In this document: one piece after another, positions 5,398 to 6,087 of the stretch
Position numbering within the stretch: the stretch's first letter is position 1
Layout: each line of letters begins with the position of its first letter
From: Aliishimia sp045106335
GTDB lineage: Bacteria; Pseudomonadota; Alphaproteobacteria; Rhodobacterales; Rhodobacteraceae
Direction: 5' to 3'
Assembly (NCBI GenBank): GCA_045106335.1
Contig: JBGCEM010000208.1
Span: 1-6,087 of the forward strand
DNA: 6,087 bases
Notes under the pieces: generated by a model
Seen by the model: the letters and a program-made list of their open reading frames with translations, nothing else
Databases searched by the model: none
Told to the model about the DNA's origin: nothing
Program-made: the position numbers and the translations under genes

Positions 5398-5853
5398 CCC
5401 TCTGGTTTTAGTGCTTCTGTCTAAGCTATCGCGTTGATTTCTTTTGGATGTGGAAGTCCTGATCGCCCTTCATGCTACGTCGGGCTCCATCGGTTTGAGC
5501 TTTGCGCGTTTCCGAAGGTTTTGGGCGGTGGCTGCGAGGGTGAACTCGTCCTGGACGCCGCATGCGCTGCCCGGCAGGGTCATGGCAAAGCCATGATCCC
5601 AAGAGGGTCCTCGTAATCGGAGCCGTCCCAGACCGAGGATGCGTTTAAGGTGGGCAAAGAGCATTTCGACCTTTTTGCGTCGCGCCTGAGCCTTGGGATT
5701 GAAGTCTGAGGCGGTACATTGGCGGGCAAAGTCTCTGACGATCTCGAATTTATCGCGATGGATCGAACGCGTTTCGGCGTTGGGGCAGCACTTTGCCTTC
5801 AATTCGCATCCTGTGCAGTCTGATTTCAGTGCCCGATAGGTTCTGGATTTCCA
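5388..5853 (-). mobile_element. IS1182-family 3' remnant
   Basis: This covers the IS1182-type C-terminal transposase coding part (from the junction near 5853 to the stop at 5470) plus the downstream segment to the inverted repeat. Only the 3' portion of the element is present. The outer boundary is uncertain by a few tens of bases, because the other end is not in the window and no target-site duplication can be compared. Confidence 0.5.
5577..5600. repeat. Short hairpin inside the transposase remnant
   Basis: GGGTCATGGC (5577-5586), AAA, then GCCATGA-T-CCC (5590-5600) forms a 10-bp stem with one bulged base and a three-base loop. It encodes part of an apparent in-frame insertion (around residues 162-170) in an otherwise conserved transposase block. 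Confidence 0.45.
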
Positions 5854-6087
5854 AACCATCGCGTCCGCATCTTCGCTCAGAACGGTTGATCGCGGCTTTT
5901 GGGGCCCAGTCTTCTGGTCTTCGACAGTGTGCCGCTTGCGCCATTTGGCAACTGCCTTGGGCGTGATCCCAAGCGCCCGGCTCAGCTCCGCGATCCAAGC
6001 CTGCGATCGCTGTATCGCTGCTCTGACCGGGTGCGCCCCTCTTGTCTTATGAAAGGGGTAGCTGCTATGTGATGATGCAGCCACTGC
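5854..6087 (-). mobile_element. IS481-family 5' remnant (continues off window)
   Basis: The coding segment matches the N-terminal HTH region of IS481-type transposases by pattern and ends abruptly at about codon 77, where IS1182-type sequence begins. No element end can be identified inside the window. Confidence 0.45.

Larger units (their letters stand above)
5470..6087 (-). pseudogene. Chimeric transposase remnant: IS481-type HTH joined to IS1182-type C-terminus
   Basis: The frame is open from the window edge to a TGA at 5470; a GTG at 6084 is the first possible start, but the gene may begin outside. Residues below are counted from that GTG. Residues 19-77 (RAAIQRSQ, then LGITPKAVAKWRKR, TVED, TGP, PRSTVLSEDADAMV) look like the N-terminal helix-turn-helix of IS481-type transposases. 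From about 78 the sequence switches to the C-terminal part of an IS1182-type transposase: the cysteine cluster C90-x2-C93-x5-C99-C100-P-N, the KKVEMLFAHLKRIL block with the probable catalytic Glu140, and DEFTLAATAQNLRK at 179-192. The IS481 catalytic core and the first two acidic residues of the IS1182 DDE triad are absent, so it should not transpose. About 15 unusual residues (161-176) interrupt the conserved LRLRGP...DEF region. Confidence 0.7.

Noticed and set aside
1..6087. CRISPR array, tRNA, rRNA or riboswitch
   Set aside because: No regularly spaced repeats, no tRNA cloverleaf landmarks and no recognisable conserved RNA motif were seen in the intergenic segments.

Overview
The window looks like a chromosomal or accessory segment from an alphaproteobacterium, most likely a roseobacter-type Rhodobacteraceae. 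The evidence is the moderate GC content, the roseobacter-style LuxR regulator with its TVREQVKS recognition helix, and the mixture of IS21-, IS481- and IS1182-like transposon debris. That taxonomic call is inference. Every gene I can support lies on the minus strand, so the biological order runs from high to low coordinates.

Right edge (about 5360-6087): insertion-sequence debris. One open frame joins an IS481-type N-terminal helix-turn-helix to the C-terminal part of an IS1182-type DDE transposase. It is followed by an inverted repeat that may be an IS end. The frame runs off the window.

5249-4318: a two-gene unit. A small CBU_0592-like membrane protein (GTG start, very strong Shine-Dalgarno) is coupled through a TAATG overlap to a LysE/RhtB-type exporter.

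4254-2285: a promoter with good sigma-70 spacing, carrying palindromes, drives a 607-residue regulator. It has a PAS-like N-terminal region, a LuxR-type HTH, and an alpha/beta-hydrolase fold at the C-terminus. The hydrolase appears to lack the nucleophile elbow and the catalytic histidine, so it is probably a sensor and not an enzyme.

2284-1996: no intact gene. It holds two near-identical 19-bp direct repeats resembling the multiple terminal repeats of IS21-family elements, so it is probably a transposon scar.

1995-1: a MarR-led cluster reading MarR regulator, seven-TM membrane protein of unknown function, secreted or lipid-anchored EF-hand protein (ATGA overlap), then a MAPEG-family membrane protein cut by the window edge. 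The same 14-bp palindromic AT-rich sequence lies over the marR promoter/start and again just upstream of the seven-TM gene. This suggests that the MarR protein controls both itself and the membrane/EF-hand/MAPEG genes.

The most unusual items are the LuxR/pseudo-hydrolase fusion, the MarR cluster with its duplicated operator, and the IS481/IS1182 chimeric transposase. Family assignments come from motif recognition by eye; no database search was possible.
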